Positions 36,229 to 46,027 of a DNA stretch of 64,000 bases are shown one piece after another. The stretch comes from Mogibacterium timidum ATCC 33093 (GTDB taxonomy: Bacteria; Bacillota; Clostridia; Peptostreptococcales; Anaerovoracaceae). The notes below the pieces were generated by a model. That model searched no databases. It had not been told where the DNA came from and saw only the letters and a program-made list of their open reading frames with translations. A program made the position numbers and the translations under genes. The stretch lies in the NCBI RefSeq assembly GCF_000525775.1, contig NZ_JALU01000016.1:62001-126000 (forward strand). Reading direction: 5' to 3'. Each line of letters begins with the position of its first letter. The first letter of the stretch is position 1.

Positions 36229-37362
36229 ATGGCTGATAAGAGAGATTATTACGAGGTGCTGGGCATCCGGAAAGGAGCTTCCGAAGCCGAGATAAAGAAG
36301 GCTTATCGCAAGATGGCTATGAAATACCATCCGGATAAGAATCCCGGCGACAAGGAAGCCGAAGAAAAATTCAAGGAAGCCAATGAGGCCTATGCTGTAT
36401 TGTCGGATCCTGATAAGAAGAGCAAATATGATAGATTCGGTCATGCCGGAGTAGATCCTAATGCCGGCTTTGAAGGTGGCGGAGCCGGTTTTGGCGGTTT
36501 CGGCGGCTTTGAAGATATCTTCGATATGTTTGGCGGCGGCTTTGGTGGCTTCGGAGGACGCAGTGCAAGGCGAAACGGTCCTCGCAAGGGCAGTGACCTG
36601 CAGAAATCGATTACGATCGAATTTACTGAGGCGATATTTGGCTGTCGTAAGGAAATTAGACTCACTAAGGACGTTAAGTGCAAGAAGTGTAACGGAGAGG
36701 GAACGGCTCCGGGTACGGGCAAGCACACATGTGAGAAGTGCGGTGGAACCGGCCAGGTGTCACATGTATCGCAGACTCCGTTTGGAACATTCCAGAATGT
36801 GACGACTTGTGATGCGTGCGGTGGAACCGGTCAGGTTATCGATACACCGTGCCCGGACTGCCACGGCAAGGGTTCGGTGAGAAAGACCGTTACGCTCAAG
36901 ATTGACATTCCGGCGGGTGTCGACAGCGACAGCATCATCCCGATTCGGGGCGAGGGTGAGCCGGGAGTTAACGGTGGCCCATTTGGCGACCTGTACATAG
37001 TAATAAATGTAAAGCCACACAAGGTATACAAGAGACGTGGCGACGACCTGTACCTGACAATGCCTATTACCTACGACCAGGCGGTGCTCGGCGACAAGGT
37101 CAAGGTGCCGGGTTTCAACGAGACGTATTCGTATACGCTTGCACCCGGAACACAGACCGGATCGAATTTTAGGCTCAAAGGCAAGGGTGTCAAAAATCCT
37201 AGAACCGGCAGATATGGAGACCTGTATGTCAAGGTGAATATTGAGGTTCCAACTAAGCTGAGCGCTAAGGAGAAGAAGGCAATCAAGAATATGGCTGAGG
37301 AGTTCACGCCGGATGCATATCCTCGTAAAAAGGAATTTGACAACCTGAAGCTGGGCAGCTAG
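36229..37362 (+). CDS. dnaJ: Chaperone DnaJ (Hsp40)
   Basis: A 377-residue co-chaperone. J domain (3-70) with HPDK, Gly/Phe-rich region about 75-115, four zinc motifs [32 protein letters not shown] (about 150-215), then the C-terminal substrate domain. The start ATG at 36229 follows GGAAGG; an in-frame upstream start is ignored. It stimulates DnaK ATP hydrolysis. Confidence 0.96.
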   Translation: MADKRDYYEVLGIRKGASEAEIKKAYRKMAMKYHPDKNPGDKEAEEKFKEANEAYAVLSDPDKKSKYDRFGHAGVDPNAGFEGGGAGFGGFGGFEDIFDMFGGGFGGFGGRSARRNGPRKGSDLQKSITIEFTEAIFGCRKEIRLTKDVKCKKCNGEGTAPGTGKHTCEKCGGTGQVSHVSQTPFGTFQNVTTCDACGGTGQVIDTPCPDCHGKGSVRKTVTLKIDIPAGVDSDSIIPIRGEGEPGVNGGPFGDLYIVINVKPHKVYKRRGDDLYLTMPITYDQAVLGDKVKVPGFNETYSYTLAPGTQTGSNFRLKGKGVKNPRTGRYGDLYVKVNIEVPTKLSAKEKKAIKNMAEEFTPDAYPRKKEFDNLKLGS

Positions 37363-37529
37363 TGAGTTGAGCTTGGGTAGAGGTAACGTTTAAGTTATAG
37401 GCCGAGATGTGTTGCTAAAAATAAGTCACAGGACAACAACAGCTGGTAAAAGTCGCTGTGAACGTTGAAATTTTCAATGGGTACAGCGGCTGTATCTTTT
37501 TTGAAGGAAGATATAGGGTGGATAAAATG

Positions 37530-37563
37530 TGAGCCGGAAGCATGCCGATATGCTCCCGGCTCA
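37530..37563 (-). terminator. Terminator for the minus-strand acyl-CoA synthetase gene
   Basis: TGAGCCGG-A-AGCAT and ATGCT-C-CCGGCTCA arms, with ATTTTATC following on the minus strand. The 241-base gap between dnaJ and this gene contains it and a weaker plus-strand hairpin ending CTTTTTT near 37500, probably the dnaJ terminator. Confidence 0.75.
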
Positions 37564-37603
37564 TTAAGTTATTCATCAAATGTGTTTGATTAATAGACCG
37601 TCA

Positions 37604-39016
37604 TTACTTGCGATTCAAACTGATTTGGCCGTAACGATATAAGGCTACCATGGCGTTGACAGCTTGTTCGGCAGTTGCATAAGCAGGGATACCATGATCT
37701 CTGAGCTTAAGTATGGCCTCCTGGCACTCGTTACCGCCTTGGCACTCCATGATAAACGGTTTGCCCAGGTGACGGTAGGTATCGTGTATGCGTATAACCA
37801 CATCGGTAACTGCATCCACATCGGTAACTGCGGTAGGGCAGATAGACCCTATAATGCCGTGTACGTTAGGATCGCGTATTGCCTGTATGAAAGCTCCTTT
37901 GTACTGAATCGGTGAAGCGGTTCCGGAGATATCAACAGGGTTGAGTGGAGAACCGAACATAGGCATGTATGCACGAATTCGGTCAGAGAGACTAGGAGAA
38001 ATTTCGTGCAACTCATGCATTGGCATCCCCCTGCGCTCGAAATGGTCACAGCTGAGCAGTCCCGAGCCTCCGCCATTGGTAATCATTACGATATTGTCCC
38101 CCTTTGCAGGTGGCTGCATGCCGAGAGCCATAGATATGTCGAGAAATTCTTCCCATGTTGTGGCACGAATTGCGCCTGCCTCTTTAAATACTTCGTCATA
38201 GAATTCGTCCGAAGTCCCGGCATTTTCGGATGCAGTATGTGCAAACGCCGCTTTTTCACCAATTTTTGAACCGCCGACCTTTATGGTGACTATCGGTTTA
38301 TTAACACTGCGGCACGCTTCTATAAAGGCGTCCGGACTGTCCAGGCCTTCAATGTATACAGCGAGGCACCTTGTATCTTTATCTCGTCCGGCATACGCGA
38401 TGAATTCACAGAAATCCACATCCGCCTTATTACCAAGGCCAACAAAGAAGCTCATGCCATAGTGATCTTTTTGAGATGACCCGAGGGCAGCCAGCAGATT
38501 GGCACCTGACTGCGATATCATAGCTACAGGTCCCTTGATAGGCAGGTACGGAATGAAACCACAGTTAAAATCAAGATACGGGCTTCCCATTCCCACCAGG
38601 TTCGGACCGATCAGCGGCAATTTGTTGTCACGGCAGTACTGTGTCAATTCATCCTGTAAAGCACCGCGGCCAATCTCCTTGAATGCGCTTGTAGCGATAA
38701 CGACAATTTTGACCTTTTTGGCGACACAGTCCTCCAACACGGACTTTACGATGTGCGCCGGAACGGCAAGGAACGCCAAATCAACATCTTCGGGAATGTC
38801 TTTTACGGTCGGATAAGCTTTGAGACCGTTCACTTGATCGGCGCGCGGGTTAACGGGATAGATCTCACCTTTGTACCCCCATAGCTTCAGACCGTCTACA
38901 ACCTTGTAGCCTACCTTTGTTGAATAGCGGCTGGCACCGACTACCGCGATAGATTTTGGATTTAATGCATACTGAAGATTATCTATTACATAATCGCGAG
39001 GATGTTTTACAATCAT
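37604..39016 (-). CDS. ADP-forming acyl-CoA synthetase alpha subunit (acetate-CoA ligase type)
   Basis: A 470-residue protein of the acyl-CoA synthetase (NDP-forming) family: CoA-binding domain with SIAVVGASRYSTKVGYKVV (22-40), then two succinyl-CoA synthetase-like domains. The phosphohistidine site is conserved around residue 260 (FAHTASENAG), and GPNLVGMG near 140 is typical. These enzymes make ATP from acyl-CoA during amino-acid fermentation. The separate beta subunit (about 230 residues) is not in the window. It lies one base after the AsnC-like gene, with RBS GAGGAGG. Confidence 0.85.
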   Translation of the reverse strand: MIVKHPRDYVIDNLQYALNPKSIAVVGASRYSTKVGYKVVDGLKLWGYKGEIYPVNPRADQVNGLKAYPTVKDIPEDVDLAFLAVPAHIVKSVLEDCVAKKVKIVVIATSAFKEIGRGALQDELTQYCRDNKLPLIGPNLVGMGSPYLDFNCGFIPYLPIKGPVAMISQSGANLLAALGSSQKDHYGMSFFVGLGNKADVDFCEFIAYAGRDKDTRCLAVYIEGLDSPDAFIEACRSVNKPIVTIKVGGSKIGEKAAFAHTASENAGTSDEFYDEVFKEAGAIRATTWEEFLDISMALGMQPPAKGDNIVMITNGGGSGLLSCDHFERRGMPMHELHEISPSLSDRIRAYMPMFGSPLNPVDISGTASPIQYKGAFIQAIRDPNVHGIIGSICPTAVTDVDAVTDVVIRIHDTYRHLGKPFIMECQGGNECQEAILKLRDHGIPAYATAEQAVNAMVALYRYGQISLNRK

Positions 39017-39017
39017 C

Positions 39018-40238
39018 TTATTTCACCTCCTCAGGATCTGTGGAGAAGCGGCATTTCGGAGAGCCGGTCTCCAAACGATTTTGAAGAAAGTCGTCCGTCA
39101 TTACGCACTCCTCCCAGTACCCGTTTTCATCATCCAACCGTGCAACCCAGCGCCTGAACTGGCGTTTGGAATTAGCAACCTTTACTTCTTCAATCTCTGC
39201 GTATTTTTCGAGCTTTTCGCGAATTGCATCGACGTCATTGAGCTCAGTGAAGGCGCTTAGCAGGCAGTCATAAAATGAATCTCCAAATTGGAAGATATCG
39301 ACAAATTCCGACTGTGCAGTGAATTCTTCAATCAGCTCTGCCTTTCTGTAGCTTGGAACGTTCTGAAACATGCGAACGAGGTACATCTGCATCGACAGTC
39401 CGAGCCTGCGGTAGTTGAAATATATCATAGGAAGCATAAACTTACGTTCATCTACACAGGTTATGATATCCTTCTTCATCTGGTCTCCGTCAAGTCCGGA
39501 AAGCTCTTCCAGTTTCTTGAAATTAAACATGTCTGCAATGGATGGAGTGGAGTTAAGGGCGTCAACAATTGCAAGATCCGTCTTGTCAATCTTATGCTGA
39601 ACCTTAAGGAACTTCTTTCGCTGTTCTTCTCCGAATACGAATTTCCTGAATTGGTCAGACGGTACATCCCACTGATTAACCATCGATTCGCGTACATCAG
39701 CACGAATCGGGCAGAGATGGACGTACTCGACCTCAGGACGGTCCTTCCATGGAGCTATGACATCTGCCAGCAGGTTGTCGATCACGCGCATGTGATTGCC
39801 ATTAAAGAAATCGAAATCGCCTTCCGTCATATATCCGGTGCATATGTCGTCCTTGTTCTGATACCACTTCGCAAACTCGCTCTTGATGGCCGGATCGGTT
39901 CCGTCTTTCAGCTTGACAACCCAGTAATAGAGACCCCAACCGTAAACACTTACATTCGGGTTCATGACGAACATAATCAGGTGCTCATCATACATTCTTT
40001 TCAGGCGCTTTTTAATATCTTCTTTTTTTGCACCTGTCTTCTCAGCAATGTAGTCAAGATTCCAAACATCAGGATAAATCTGATAGAACGATTTGACTAC
40101 GTTGTAGGCAGCAACCTCTGTTGCATCCAGGCCAAAGGTTCCCGGCTCGAGGAAGCCGTACCCGCGCGGAGGAAAACAATTCCTGTGCATCCACGCTTGC
40201 TGTTGGTCAGTGCCAAGTATGTACTTTTTTTCACTCAT
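39018..40238 (-). CDS. Tandem Lrp/AsnC-like regulator
   Basis: A 406-residue protein with two copies of an Lrp/AsnC-like unit. The first has a winged-helix segment (LDYIAEKTGAKKEDIKKRLKRM, about 60-85) followed by a RAM-like effector region; the second begins KIDKTDLAIVDALN near 215. The rest resembles an effector domain with no identified ligand. The first 40 residues (HRNCFPPRGYGFLEPGTFG) are unusual. Coupled to an acyl-CoA synthetase gene, it might control amino-acid fermentation, but DNA binding is unproven. I chose the ATG at 40238, nine bases after AGGAGG; TTG at 40247 is the alternative. Confidence 0.6.
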   Translation of the reverse strand: MSEKKYILGTDQQQAWMHRNCFPPRGYGFLEPGTFGLDATEVAAYNVVKSFYQIYPDVWNLDYIAEKTGAKKEDIKKRLKRMYDEHLIMFVMNPNVSVYGWGLYYWVVKLKDGTDPAIKSEFAKWYQNKDDICTGYMTEGDFDFFNGNHMRVIDNLLADVIAPWKDRPEVEYVHLCPIRADVRESMVNQWDVPSDQFRKFVFGEEQRKKFLKVQHKIDKTDLAIVDALNSTPSIADMFNFKKLEELSGLDGDQMKKDIITCVDERKFMLPMIYFNYRRLGLSMQMYLVRMFQNVPSYRKAELIEEFTAQSEFVDIFQFGDSFYDCLLSAFTELNDVDAIREKLEKYAEIEEVKVANSKRQFRRWVARLDDENGYWEECVMTDDFLQNRLETGSPKCRFSTDPEEVK

Positions 40239-40498
40239 GAATACCAACCTCCTAATCCTTTACAACTAATCAGTTACAACATACAACAAGGAGAAATATA
40301 TAATCTCTTCCCTGTGTTACTATTTTATCATATAAGAAATAAAACTTAAATGGTCTAGTTATTTATATTTAAAATATGATTGTCGTCAGTAATTTTGACT
40401 GCCAATATTTAATTTTATTAATGAATTGAAATTCGCATAGTTTCGATGTGCTTTAATCCTTTGACAGTAAGGTGATCGAATTATTGTCAATTAGAAAA

Positions 40499-40523
40499 GA
40501 CATCAAGCACTAATACTGATGTC
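40499..40523 (-). terminator. Terminator for the minus-strand dinB-GH25-exoA-thioredoxin unit
   Basis: GACATCA and TGATGTC around an 11-base loop, followed on the minus strand by TTTTCTAATT. The rest of the 352-base gap (40239-40590) is AT-rich and shows no gene. Confidence 0.6.
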
Positions 40524-40590
40524 TCTTGCTATGTTACGTTATTTACGCGGTTTATATACGCAGGTTATAAAATGAAAAGATGCATTTATA

Positions 40591-40872
40591 CTACCTTTTA
40601 AGTGCGGTATCAAGGACATCTTTTATATGTTCCTTGCATTCATCATAGCTCTCGAATAGGTAAGCTTCATACAGCTTCTCGTTTCCGATGAACATTGAAG
40701 GAGTTGCGTAGTAATCATAGTTGGCAATAATTTCCGGGTGTGCGCCTTCTTCAATCCATTCAATTTCAACCTTGCCGTAGTCAGGATTCTCTGCGATTAG
40801 ATCTGCGAGAGCTTTTTTGCCCTGAACACAGTATGGGCATCCTGCGAGTTCAAATGCTGTTATCTTCTTCAT
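40591..40872 (-). CDS. Small thioredoxin/glutaredoxin-like protein (CPYC)
   Basis: A 93-residue thioredoxin-fold protein with the redox motif CPYC (12-15) after a beta strand (ITAFELAG) and the cis-proline segment ATPSMFIG near 60. It would reduce disulfides in the cytosol; the partner is unknown. It starts 11 bases after exoA with AGGAG as ribosome binding site. Confidence 0.85.
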   Translation of the reverse strand: MKKITAFELAGCPYCVQGKKALADLIAENPDYGKVEIEWIEEGAHPEIIANYDYYATPSMFIGNEKLYEAYLFESYDECKEHIKDVLDTALKR

Positions 40873-40883
40873 GGTATTCTCCT

Positions 40884-41633
40884 TTACTCCAGTACCAGCG
40901 ATACAGGGCAGTGATCGCTTCCGTATACGTCGGTCAAGATCGCAGCTTCCTTGATCTTGGTTTCCAGTCTGTTAGAAACTATGAAGTAGTCGATGCGCCA
41001 GCCTGCGTTATTGGCTCTGGCGTTGAATCTGTATGACCACCAGGAATACACGCCGGGGGTATCAGGGTGAAGATGTCTATATGTATCGGTAAATCCTGCT
41101 CCCAGCAGCTCTGTCATCTTGCTGCGCTCTTCGTCGGAGAAGCCTGCATTACCGCGGTTCGACTTTGGATTCTTGAGGTCGATTTCCTCATGTGCAACAT
41201 TGAGATCGCCGCAGTAAACGACGGGCTTGACCTTGTCAAGCTTAGACATATATGCTCTGAGGTCATCCTCGTATTCCATCCTGTAATCGATTCGCTTTAA
41301 CTCATCCTGTGAATTAGGTACGTACGCGCAGATGAGATAGAAGTCGTCATACTCCAGCGTTATAACACGTCCTTCGTCGTTGTGCTTGCCCTCAATTCCG
41401 TATGCGACCCTGAGAGGCGCTTCCTTTGCAAAAATAGCAGTTCCTGAGTACCCCTTTTTATCCGCATAGCTGTAATATTCGTGGTATCCCTCAGGGTGAA
41501 AATCCGCCTGACCTTCCTGCATCTTGGTTTCCTGCAAACAGAAAAAGTCTGCATCCAGATCCTTGAACACATCCTCAAAGCCCTTCTTGAGCACGGCGCG
41601 GAAGCCGTTTACGTTCCATGATATAAATTTCAT
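40884..41633 (-). CDS. xth: Exodeoxyribonuclease III / AP endonuclease
   Basis: A 249-residue ExoIII-family nuclease: MKFISWNVNGFRAV at the start, LQETKMQ near 35, GDLNVAHEEIDL near 150 and the C-terminal DYFIVS...YGSDHCPVSLVLE catalytic end. It cleaves DNA at abasic sites. It sits 10 bases after the lysozyme gene and is followed by the thioredoxin-like gene. The order with dinB suggests a DNA repair component in this unit. Confidence 0.94.
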   Translation of the reverse strand: MKFISWNVNGFRAVLKKGFEDVFKDLDADFFCLQETKMQEGQADFHPEGYHEYYSYADKKGYSGTAIFAKEAPLRVAYGIEGKHNDEGRVITLEYDDFYLICAYVPNSQDELKRIDYRMEYEDDLRAYMSKLDKVKPVVYCGDLNVAHEEIDLKNPKSNRGNAGFSDEERSKMTELLGAGFTDTYRHLHPDTPGVYSWWSYRFNARANNAGWRIDYFIVSNRLETKIKEAAILTDVYGSDHCPVSLVLE

Positions 41634-41643
41634 ATTTGCCCTC

Positions 41644-42831
41644 CTATAGGATTCCTTTAATCTTAAAGCTCGTCATGACAGCATCCTTGTATTTGCCTAT
41701 ACCGCTAACTATAGCATATCCGGTACCCGGTGATGTATTTTTGATGTAAGAAACCCTATAATCTCTGCCCTGGCGAAGCTGCGTTCCGCTATCGTATACA
41801 TTAATACCCGGGCGGGCTGCGAAGCCGAGGTATCTGGAACTATGATGCTTTAGTTGCACATTGCATTCGCTGATTGATTTCCTGTCGGTACCGACTGCCG
41901 CGAGGGAGTGATATGGACGATCAGGATTGATGTACATGAAGTTCAGATCAACGTTCTTGTCGATGCCGGGAACCCTGGCTTTGTCGGTGCTCTGCCACAT
42001 CATGTATGCGCCGCGGTAGGTCGTGTGAGTATTGTATTGTGCCAGCCATATATTTGTGTTTTGCGATAATTCGTAACCGCCGGCGTAGTGCATCAGGAAA
42101 TCATAGTTACCATATATCATCGTCTCGTGTCCGCGAGCCCAGCCTCTACGGCAAAATGCCATCGCATTTCGGTTGAGATCCGCGGTTCTGAGACCGCCTG
42201 ACCTAATTGTGTTTTCAAGCCTTCCTCCGTTATACAGCTCGTAGTCCATGACGAGAGGTAAATCCACACGATATTTGTCTGCTAAATTTGCCAGATAGTC
42301 TGCCTCTGCAGCAGCTTCATCGCTGTTAAGGGCTTGCGAATAGATGTATAAGCCAATCATCAGACCTGCATCATCGGCACCTTTGATATTCTTTTCAAAC
42401 TTGGCATCCTTGTGCAGATTGCCCTTGGATGCATCCCTGAATCCGGCTCGTATGTACACATAGTCGACACCGGATTTCTTGACCTTGCGCCAATCGATGT
42501 TGTCGCCCTGAGCATACGAAACATCTATTCCTGTGGATATAACGTATCCGTTAAATCTGGCATCGTGCTTAAAATTGCCGTATTCAATTGGTGCAGTGTG
42601 CAGCGCATGCAGCCGGACGAGCGTCAATATGGTTAATAGTCCAATTACAGATAAGACTGCCTTGAGTTTGTTTTGTTTGAGCTTTTGTGCGGCCTTGCGT
42701 TTGAACTTTCGGAGCTTGCGATTCCACCGTTTCTTGAGTCTGTTTTTTATATTTGCAGATGAAGACTTCGAGCGATTGTTTGATTTTCGATGCGTTCTGT
42801 TTGTTCTGCTTCGAGTTCCGTTTCTATTCAT
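41644..42831 (-). CDS. GH25 lysozyme-family protein with N-terminal membrane anchor
   Basis: A 395-residue protein starting with a very basic cytosolic segment (about 60 residues rich in Arg and Lys) and one membrane helix (KAVLSVIGLLTILTLVRLHAL). The outer part is a glycosyl hydrolase 25 domain: GIDVSYAQG, YIRAGFRD, the catalytic pair in LVMDYEL, and YGNYDFLMHY. It hydrolyses peptidoglycan outside the cell. It begins 8 bases inside the end of dinB; a second ATG at 42846, with its own GAGGAA site, is an alternative, and the open frame reaches 42918. Confidence 0.85.
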   Translation of the reverse strand: MNRNGTRSRTNRTHRKSNNRSKSSSANIKNRLKKRWNRKLRKFKRKAAQKLKQNKLKAVLSVIGLLTILTLVRLHALHTAPIEYGNFKHDARFNGYVISTGIDVSYAQGDNIDWRKVKKSGVDYVYIRAGFRDASKGNLHKDAKFEKNIKGADDAGLMIGLYIYSQALNSDEAAAEADYLANLADKYRVDLPLVMDYELYNGGRLENTIRSGGLRTADLNRNAMAFCRRGWARGHETMIYGNYDFLMHYAGGYELSQNTNIWLAQYNTHTTYRGAYMMWQSTDKARVPGIDKNVDLNFMYINPDRPYHSLAAVGTDRKSISECNVQLKHHSSRYLGFAARPGINVYDSGTQLRQGRDYRVSYIKNTSPGTGYAIVSGIGKYKDAVMTSFKIKGIL

Positions 42832-44134
42832 TATATGATTCCTCATTTGATTCCTCAAGATTATCGGAGCTCTCGGACGTCTCCGTTTTAACACGTTCCT
42901 TGATGCTGATTTCGCCATCTACCCCGATGTCGTTACCCAGTACGTGAGCAAATTTGATTGATGATTGACCGAATTTGTCGCGGATCTGATCCAGCGCCTT
43001 GGCGATGCTCTCGTCCTTTTCATTCTGATGGTTTTCCTCGGTTGATGCGCCAATTGTAAATATTGTCAGCTGTCCGGCATCCGGCGAATCTGTTAGATCG
43101 ATAGCAGTTACGGTTAACAGCCTGATAGGTCTGTCGATGTACCTGAGCTCCTTGATTAGATCCAGTGCGGCTCTTCTAAATGCAGCCGGACTGCTGACGG
43201 GTTTAGGTAGTCGTTTCTGTCTCGATAATCGCTTAAATTCGGGGGTTGTGACTTCTACCCTGACCCCGCGAGCCCACTTGGAATGGCGTCTGAGCCTTGC
43301 GCTGACCATGTCGGTAAGCTCGGTGAGTGCGATGCCTATATCATCCGGCCCCTGCAGATTGCGGCGAAAAGTCATACCGTGACCTACGGATTTGATATCC
43401 TCTCGTCTGTCGTAGGCGCGAACAGGCTCATCGTCCAGGCCGTTGGCATATCTGTACAGGTTGTCGCCATGAACGCCAAAGATATTAGCCAGCAGCAGCC
43501 TGTCCGCATGAGCCAGATCTCCAACGGTGCGTATGCCCAGACCATCCAGCTTGGCTGCAGTGGCCCGCCCAACCATGAACATCTCCGAGACCGACATCGG
43601 CCACAGCAGCCTCTTGAAATTCTGACGCGAAATAACCGTAGTGGCATCCGGCTTCTTATAGTCGCTGCCCATCTTGGCAAATATCTTGTTGAAGGAGACA
43701 CCGGCTGATAGCGTCAGCCCCAGCTCGCGCTTGACGCGCTCCCTGATGCTGTCCGCAATCAGCTTGGCGTCTCCCATAATCATTTCGCTCGCAGTGACGT
43801 CGAGCCACGACTCATCAACGCTAAATGGCTCGACCAGATCCGTATACTCCAGATAAATTGAGTTGAGTATGCGGCTGTATTCACGATATTTCTCATGATG
43901 AGGCGGGAGAGTGATAAGGTCAGGGCATTTGCGCCTTGCGGATTGTACAGTCTCGGCTGTGACAATACCGAACCTCTTGGCAGCTTCGTTCTTGGCGAGG
44001 ATGATTCCGTGCCTGCTGCCGGGATCTCCTGCAACAGCGACCGGCTTGTCCTTTAGAGCCGGTCTGGAGAGCAGCTCGACAGACGCATAGAAGCTGTTCA
44101 TGTCACAATGTAGTATTCTTCTATCCCGGCTCAT
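42824..44134 (-). CDS. dinB: DNA polymerase IV (Y family)
   Basis: A 436-residue translesion polymerase. Motifs: ILHCDMNSFYASVE (about 7-20), FSVDESWLDVT (about 104-114, catalytic Asp-Glu), ILAKNEAAKRFGI, and HhH region LGIRTVGDLAHADRLLL. The last 60 residues are an acidic, low-complexity tail. The start ATG at 44134 follows AAGGAGG. It is the first gene of a minus-strand unit with lysozyme, exonuclease III and a thioredoxin-like protein. Confidence 0.95.
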   Translation of the reverse strand: MSRDRRILHCDMNSFYASVELLSRPALKDKPVAVAGDPGSRHGIILAKNEAAKRFGIVTAETVQSARRKCPDLITLPPHHEKYREYSRILNSIYLEYTDLVEPFSVDESWLDVTASEMIMGDAKLIADSIRERVKRELGLTLSAGVSFNKIFAKMGSDYKKPDATTVISRQNFKRLLWPMSVSEMFMVGRATAAKLDGLGIRTVGDLAHADRLLLANIFGVHGDNLYRYANGLDDEPVRAYDRREDIKSVGHGMTFRRNLQGPDDIGIALTELTDMVSARLRRHSKWARGVRVEVTTPEFKRLSRQKRLPKPVSSPAAFRRAALDLIKELRYIDRPIRLLTVTAIDLTDSPDAGQLTIFTIGASTEENHQNEKDESIAKALDQIRDKFGQSSIKFAHVLGNDIGVDGEISIKERVKTETSESSDNLEESNEESYNE

Positions 44135-44220
44135 GCTGACCTCCTTGTATAGATACATCTATTATAGACGATTAGCACCGCCGATGCGAACGGATGTTTC
44201 AAATATAACATTCATGCAAG

Positions 44221-44245
44221 AAAAATACGAGCTCATGGGAGCTCG
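44221..44245 (-). terminator. Terminator for the purine permease gene
   Basis: CGAGCTC and GAGCTCG with a 4-base loop; on the minus strand it is followed by TATTTTTC. It lies between the permease and dinB. Confidence 0.75.
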
Positions 44246-44290
44246 CAAAGATTTGTAAATTTATGGCTTCTATGTATTCAAGGTGAGAGC

Positions 44291-45658
44291 TTAGTGGAAT
44301 CCGATTCCGGCGATAAGTGTTCCGATTCTGAGTGCAAACAGGGCAAATGAAATCCACATAACAGGTGAGATCTCCCTGATCTTGCCGCCTATGACCTTGA
44401 GAATTACCCATGAAATCATTCCGAACATGATTCCGTTCGCAATGGAATATGTGAAAGGCATGAACGTGATAGCACAGAACGCAGAAGCGATATCCGCGAT
44501 ATCTGCGTCGAAGTTGATATTCTTGATTGAAGATACCATCAGCAGTCCCACGTACATGAGTGCCGGAGTTGTCGCAAAGCCGGGGATTGCCAGGAATACC
44601 GGAGAGAAGAACAGTGCGACTATAAACATTACGGCGGATGTTACAGCTGTGAGACCTGTTCTGCCACCGGCAGCTACACCGGCACTCGACTCAACGTAAG
44701 AGGTTACAGTCGAAGTTCCCACGAATGCACCGAATATTGTTCCGAATGCGTCAGCGAGCAGCGCACCCCTGGCGCGAGGAAGGTTTCCGTGCTCATCGAG
44801 GAGATTACCCTTAGAAGCTACTCCGATAAGAGTTCCTACAGTATCGAACAGGTCGACGAAGAGGAACGAGAATGTGATAACAAGGAAGTTAATCAGATTT
44901 TTGGAAATCCAACCGAAATCAAACTGTGCGAAATGCGGTGCTGACGGAAGGCTGAAAATCTTGCCGGGAATCAGCGAGAATGCGCCGGCAGCCGGATCCA
45001 CATGATACCATCCTGTCTTCTCAGCGATGATTCCGAGGATCCATGTTATGATGATTCCCCAGAGCACCGCACCGGGAACGTTCTTGCGAACCATTGCGCA
45101 GATGCAGAGAAAGCCTACAATGGCGAGTACAAACTGCGGGGAACCAACCATTCCCAGGTCGACAAGAGTCGATTCACTTGCAATTACGATACCGGCACCC
45201 TTTAGTCCAACGAGAACGATGAACAGACCGATACCGGCAGTGATACCGTATTTCAGATTGGAAGGAACCTCATTGACGAGCTTCTCGCGGAAGCTTGTGA
45301 GTGAGAGAAGTACGAATACGATACCTTCTACCAGAACTGCAACAAGAGCAATCTTCCAAGGGTCGTTGATGCCTGCCTTAGCCATAGGTATACATACGGA
45401 ATATGCGAAATATGCGTTGAGTCCCATTCCGGAAGCCAGAGCAACAGGGTAGTTAGCAAAGAAAGCCATGAACAGTGTAGCTACAGTAGCTGAAATTGCG
45501 GTAGCGGTGAATACTGCGCCGCCATCCATTCCTGCAGCTGACAGAATGTTAGGGTTTACCGCCAGTATGTATACCATCGATAGGAACGTGGTAATTCCGG
45601 CAATGACCTCGGTACTTGTGGTGGTACCGTGTTCTTTAAGTTTAAAAAACTTTTCCAT
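44291..45658 (-). CDS. Guanine/hypoxanthine permease, NCS2/AzgA type
   Basis: A 455-residue membrane transporter with about 12 or more helices. TTSTEVIAGITTFLSMVYILAVNP (about 13-36) and ASGMGLNAYFAYSV (about 75) are hallmarks of the AzgA/PbuG purine permease family; also LFVDLFDTVGTLIGVA and GTSTVTSYVESSAGVAAGGRTGL. It imports purine bases with protons. The start is ATG at 45658, with AAGGAG eight bases upstream. A good promoter lies about 80 bases upstream. Confidence 0.9.
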   Translation of the reverse strand: MEKFFKLKEHGTTTSTEVIAGITTFLSMVYILAVNPNILSAAGMDGGAVFTATAISATVATLFMAFFANYPVALASGMGLNAYFAYSVCIPMAKAGINDPWKIALVAVLVEGIVFVLLSLTSFREKLVNEVPSNLKYGITAGIGLFIVLVGLKGAGIVIASESTLVDLGMVGSPQFVLAIVGFLCICAMVRKNVPGAVLWGIIITWILGIIAEKTGWYHVDPAAGAFSLIPGKIFSLPSAPHFAQFDFGWISKNLINFLVITFSFLFVDLFDTVGTLIGVASKGNLLDEHGNLPRARGALLADAFGTIFGAFVGTSTVTSYVESSAGVAAGGRTGLTAVTSAVMFIVALFFSPVFLAIPGFATTPALMYVGLLMVSSIKNINFDADIADIASAFCAITFMPFTYSIANGIMFGMISWVILKVIGGKIREISPVMWISFALFALRIGTLIAGIGFH

Positions 45659-45737
45659 AAGATAGCTCCTTCTCAAAAATTGTTAATTCTTGTAGTTGCC
45701 CGAACGGAGTTACGTATTTTCAGTTCGTGATGAAATA

Positions 45738-45766
45738 ATTATAAGAGCCATAAAGACTGACTTCAA
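45738..45766 (-). promoter_or_regulatory. Promoter of the purine permease gene
   Basis: On the minus strand TTGAAG, 17-base spacer, TATAAT. The resulting leader is about 75 bases, with a CGAAC/GTTCG stem. No purine riboswitch core (conserved TACTAC/CCTAAA junctions) is visible. The remaining gap to galE (45770-46282) holds an 8-bp tandem repeat and a hairpin, described separately. Confidence 0.7.
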
Positions 45767-46027
45767 CAAATCTTCACGTAAAATAGTGTTCAAAATAAGT
45801 TCAAGGTTATTAAAGTGCAAAATTCCCGAACTATATACCGTAGTTGCCATCCAAATGTTCAAGTCAACTTGCGGATTGTGCCATAATACCATTATTTGCA
45901 AACCTAAATACCCTAATTTCGCCGGAGTGATGCCCTCAAGATTGTTGTCATGATACTATGATTTATAAACGGACAAAAAGAGAATATAATAATAAAGTAC
46001 AGTATAATACAGCGTGACATACAATGG

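Noticed and set aside
45659-45737. Purine riboswitch before the purine permease
   Set aside because: Leader is too short and lacks the conserved junction sequences of the purine aptamer, although part of it (TTCGGG...CTAC) resembles it.
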